Assembly (NCBI GenBank): GCA_039923455.1
Contig: JBDTCS010000170.1
Coordinates: forward strand, 1-7,965
Direction of reading: 5' to 3'
Length of the DNA: 7,965 nt
Source of the DNA: JBDTCS01 sp039923455
Lineage (GTDB): Bacteria > Bacteroidota > Ignavibacteria > Palsa-1295
In this document: piece after piece, positions 6,404-7,965 of the stretch
Position numbering within the stretch: the first letter of the stretch is position 1
How the letters are laid out: each line of letters opens with the position of its first letter
Position numbers and translations under genes: made by a program
Notes under the pieces: model-generated
Databases searched by the model: none
What the model saw: the letters and a program-made list of their open reading frames with translations, nothing else
Told to the model about the DNA's origin: nothing

Positions 6404-7090
6404 ATGCCGGTACCTCAAGCCATTCGTGACCTTGTTGAGCAGTTCGAGCGGAACATCGAGACATACAAACGAGCCCAGAACGAGACGCAAGTTCGACGCG
6501 AGTTCATTGACCCTTTCTTTTCAGAACTCGGGTGGGACGTTGATAACTCCAAAACGAAGGCAGCACCGCAATATCAAGATGTTGTCCATGAAGACCAGCT
6601 AAAAATCTCCGGTTCCATGAAAGCCCCGGACTATGCCTTTCGAATCGGAGGCCAGCGAAAATTTTATGTGGAGGCAAAGAAGCCTTCCGTGTCCGTGAAG
6701 GACGATCCAAGCCCGGCTTTGCAGGTTCGCACGTATGCTTGGAACGCCAAGCTCGATCTTTCTATCGTTACGGATTTCGAAGAGTTCGCAGTGTATGAAT
6801 GTTCCTCAAAGCCCAAGCCCAATGATAAGCCATCGGTCGGAAGGGTCAATTATTACACCTATAAAGACTATATCGATAAATGGGATGAGATAGCTTCCAT
6901 TTTTTCTAAACAGGCAGTCATAACTGGCGCATTCGATAAGTTCGCCGCCGGCTCGAAGGGCAAGCGCGGTACACAGACGGTTGATAAAGCTTTCCTTGCG
7001 GAGATAGAAAACTGGCGTGAACTCCTTGCAAAGAATTTTGCAAAGAATAATAAGATCACAGAAGAAGAACTAAAATTCGCGACGCAGTGA
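6404..7090 (+). CDS. N-terminal fragment: PD-(D/E)xK nuclease domain of the restriction-modification protein
   Basis: 228 residues before the TGA. Residues about 20-130 resemble the HsdR N-terminal nuclease fold: TQVRREFIDPFFSELGWDV (28-46), APDYAF with Asp76, and FYVEAKKP with Glu90 and Lys92, giving the PD...E-x-K catalytic set. ALQVRTYAWNAKLDLSIVTDFEEFAVYE (105-132) is the usual follow-on strand and helix. Residues about 150-228 form the helical linker that in full-length relatives leads to the methyltransferase. If translated as is, it would be a free nuclease domain without its modification partner or recognition domain, so it may be inactive or poorly specific. ATG 6404 is the first start before the conserved region; there is no Shine-Dalgarno. 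Confidence 0.75.
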   Translation: MPVPQAIRDLVEQFERNIETYKRAQNETQVRREFIDPFFSELGWDVDNSKTKAAPQYQDVVHEDQLKISGSMKAPDYAFRIGGQRKFYVEAKKPSVSVKDDPSPALQVRTYAWNAKLDLSIVTDFEEFAVYECSSKPKPNDKPSVGRVNYYTYKDYIDKWDEIASIFSKQAVITGAFDKFAAGSKGKRGTQTVDKAFLAEIENWRELLAKNFAKNNKITEEELKFATQ

Positions 7091-7965
7091 ACACTCGATC
7101 GAATTATTTTTCTGCGTATCTGTGAAGCCCGTAGGATAGAAGAAGAGGGAAGTCTGCAATCCGCAGTGAAGAGTACGAATGCGTACAAAAATCTTTTTAC
7201 TCTTTTTCAGGCTGCCGATAACCGCTATAACTCAGGACTCTTTTATTTCCGCAAAGGGGATAAGGCGCATGTTTCCGAATCCGAACTCGATACGATTACT
7301 CCGAAGCTAAAGCTCGATGATAAGATTCTAAAGGAGATTATTGGAGGGTTATACTATCCGTCGCCATATCTGTTCGACGTGATCCCGGCGGATATTCTGG
7401 GGCAGGTGTATGAGCAATTCCTCGGCAAAGTGATTCGGATGACGGCCGGAGGAATGGTGAAGATCGAAGAAAAGCCCGAAGTCCGCAAAGCCGGTGGTGT
7501 GTATTATACACCGACCTATATCGTGGACTATATCGTAAAAAACACGGTCGGCAAAATGTTGGACGAAGAGAAAAAGGCAAAGCCTTCTCTGAAGATTCTT
7601 GACCCTGCCTGTGGTTCAGGTTCTTTCCTCTTAGGTGCGTATAGCTATATGCTGCATTTCTATCTCGGCAAATATTCAGAGGATGCGAAGAAATTACTTG
7701 CAGGCAAGAATGCGCCAATCTATGAAGTAGGCCAAGGGATTTATGCACTCACTACTCCCGAACGCAAACGCATCCTACTCGAACATATCTACGGCGTAGA
7801 TATTGACGAGCAAGCGGTCGAAGTGGCGAAGCTGAACCTAATGCTGAAATGCCTTGAAGGTGAAGCCGGTACAAATCTGAAGCTATCGCTGGAGCGAATC
7901 CTGCCTGATCTCTCGGGTAATATCAAATGTGGCAATTCACTCATCGGTCATGATTTTAACGATGG
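7091..7965 (+). CDS. Downstream part: Eco57I-type adenine-N6 methyltransferase domain (partial at both ends)
   Basis: 291 in-frame codons after the TGA, open to the window edge. With the TGA counted as codon 229: TLDRIIFLRICE (230-241), NSGLFYF, LPADILGQVYEQFLGKVI-like segment (here IPADILGQVYEQFLGKVI), EEKPEVRKAGGVYYTP (motif X region, GGVYYTP at 364-370), DPACGSGSFLLGA (motif I, AdoMet binding, from 400), and YGVDIDEQAVEVAKLNLML (motif II, from 463). It ends in IKCGNSLIGHDF, shortly before the expected NPPY. The first usable in-frame start is GTG 7166, with GAGGGAAG about 13 bases upstream, so reinitiation could produce a separate methyltransferase lacking the nuclease; this is speculative. 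Confidence 0.8.

Larger units (their letters stand above)
6404..7965 (+). pseudogene. Type IIG-like restriction-modification gene with an in-frame TGA; 3' end beyond window
   Basis: A single reading frame of 520 codons carries an N-terminal nuclease domain, a helical linker and the start of an Eco57I-type adenine-N6 methyltransferase, broken only by TGA at 7088-7090. Across the stop the frame reads EELKFATQ-stop-TLDRIIFLRICEARRIEEEG; family members as I know them have QRTLDRIIFLRICE, so the TGA stands where an Arg is expected. A single C-to-T change turns CGA into TGA. The sequence on both sides is well conserved and undecayed, so the break looks recent, or is a sequencing error. Intact relatives are about 1000 or more residues and both modify and cleave DNA. 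The NPPY catalytic motif and target-recognition domain lie beyond the right edge. No other gene in the window has an internal TGA, and tryptophan uses TGG, so recoding is unlikely. Confidence 0.8.

Noticed and set aside
7088..7090. TGA read as selenocysteine, glycine or tryptophan
   Set aside because: The expected residue is Arg, no selenocysteine hairpin was seen after it, tryptophan uses TGG and no other gene here contains internal TGA.
7338..7748. 136-codon minus-strand frame
   Set aside because: It is opposite the methyltransferase domain, which has clear motifs in the plus frame.

Overview
The window fits the Fibrobacteres-Chlorobi-Bacteroidetes (FCB) superphylum. The gene at 894-2714 ends in a Por/type IX secretion (T9SS) sorting domain, which is restricted to that group. 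Two candidate promoters carry the Bacteroidota-type -7 element TAnnTTTG, and most genes lack a clear Shine-Dalgarno site. Base composition is moderate, with no long AT-rich or GC-rich stretch. A lineage near Ignavibacteria or Kapabacteria is plausible, but that is inference. No tRNA, rRNA, CRISPR array or insertion sequence was seen, and no gene-free stretch exceeds 300 bases.

Layout, left to right. (1) 1-714, minus: the 5' part of a ZapE/AFG1-like ATPase gene that runs off the left edge; its N-terminus may be frameshifted. (2) 894-2714, plus and divergent: a secreted Asp-box beta-propeller protein with a T9SS tail. (3) 2715-2832: a weak terminator-like hairpin overlapping a consensus FCB-type promoter, then a second hairpin. 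(4) 2833-3291, plus: a Cro/C1-type DNA-binding protein with an unusual N-terminal extension; two palindromes flank its internal ATG. (5) 3292-3412: a short spacer with a very strong hairpin whose T-rich tail contains the next gene's GTG start. (6) 3413-4291, plus: an exported DUF2279-family protein. (7) 4316-4945, minus and convergent: an RluE-like 23S rRNA pseudouridine synthase. (8) 5034-6329, plus: acetate kinase. (9) 6404-7965, plus: a Type IIG-like restriction-modification gene, truncated by the window and interrupted by an in-frame TGA at 7088-7090.

The genes do not form one operon: strands alternate and spacers hold promoters or hairpins. Most are housekeeping or cell-envelope genes. 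The only accessory element is the restriction-modification gene at the right edge. The best result of the hunt is that this gene is one continuous reading frame broken by a single stop codon, which separates the nuclease domain from the methyltransferase domain. I found no convincing new multi-gene system. The remaining findings concern regulatory layout and start-site problems.
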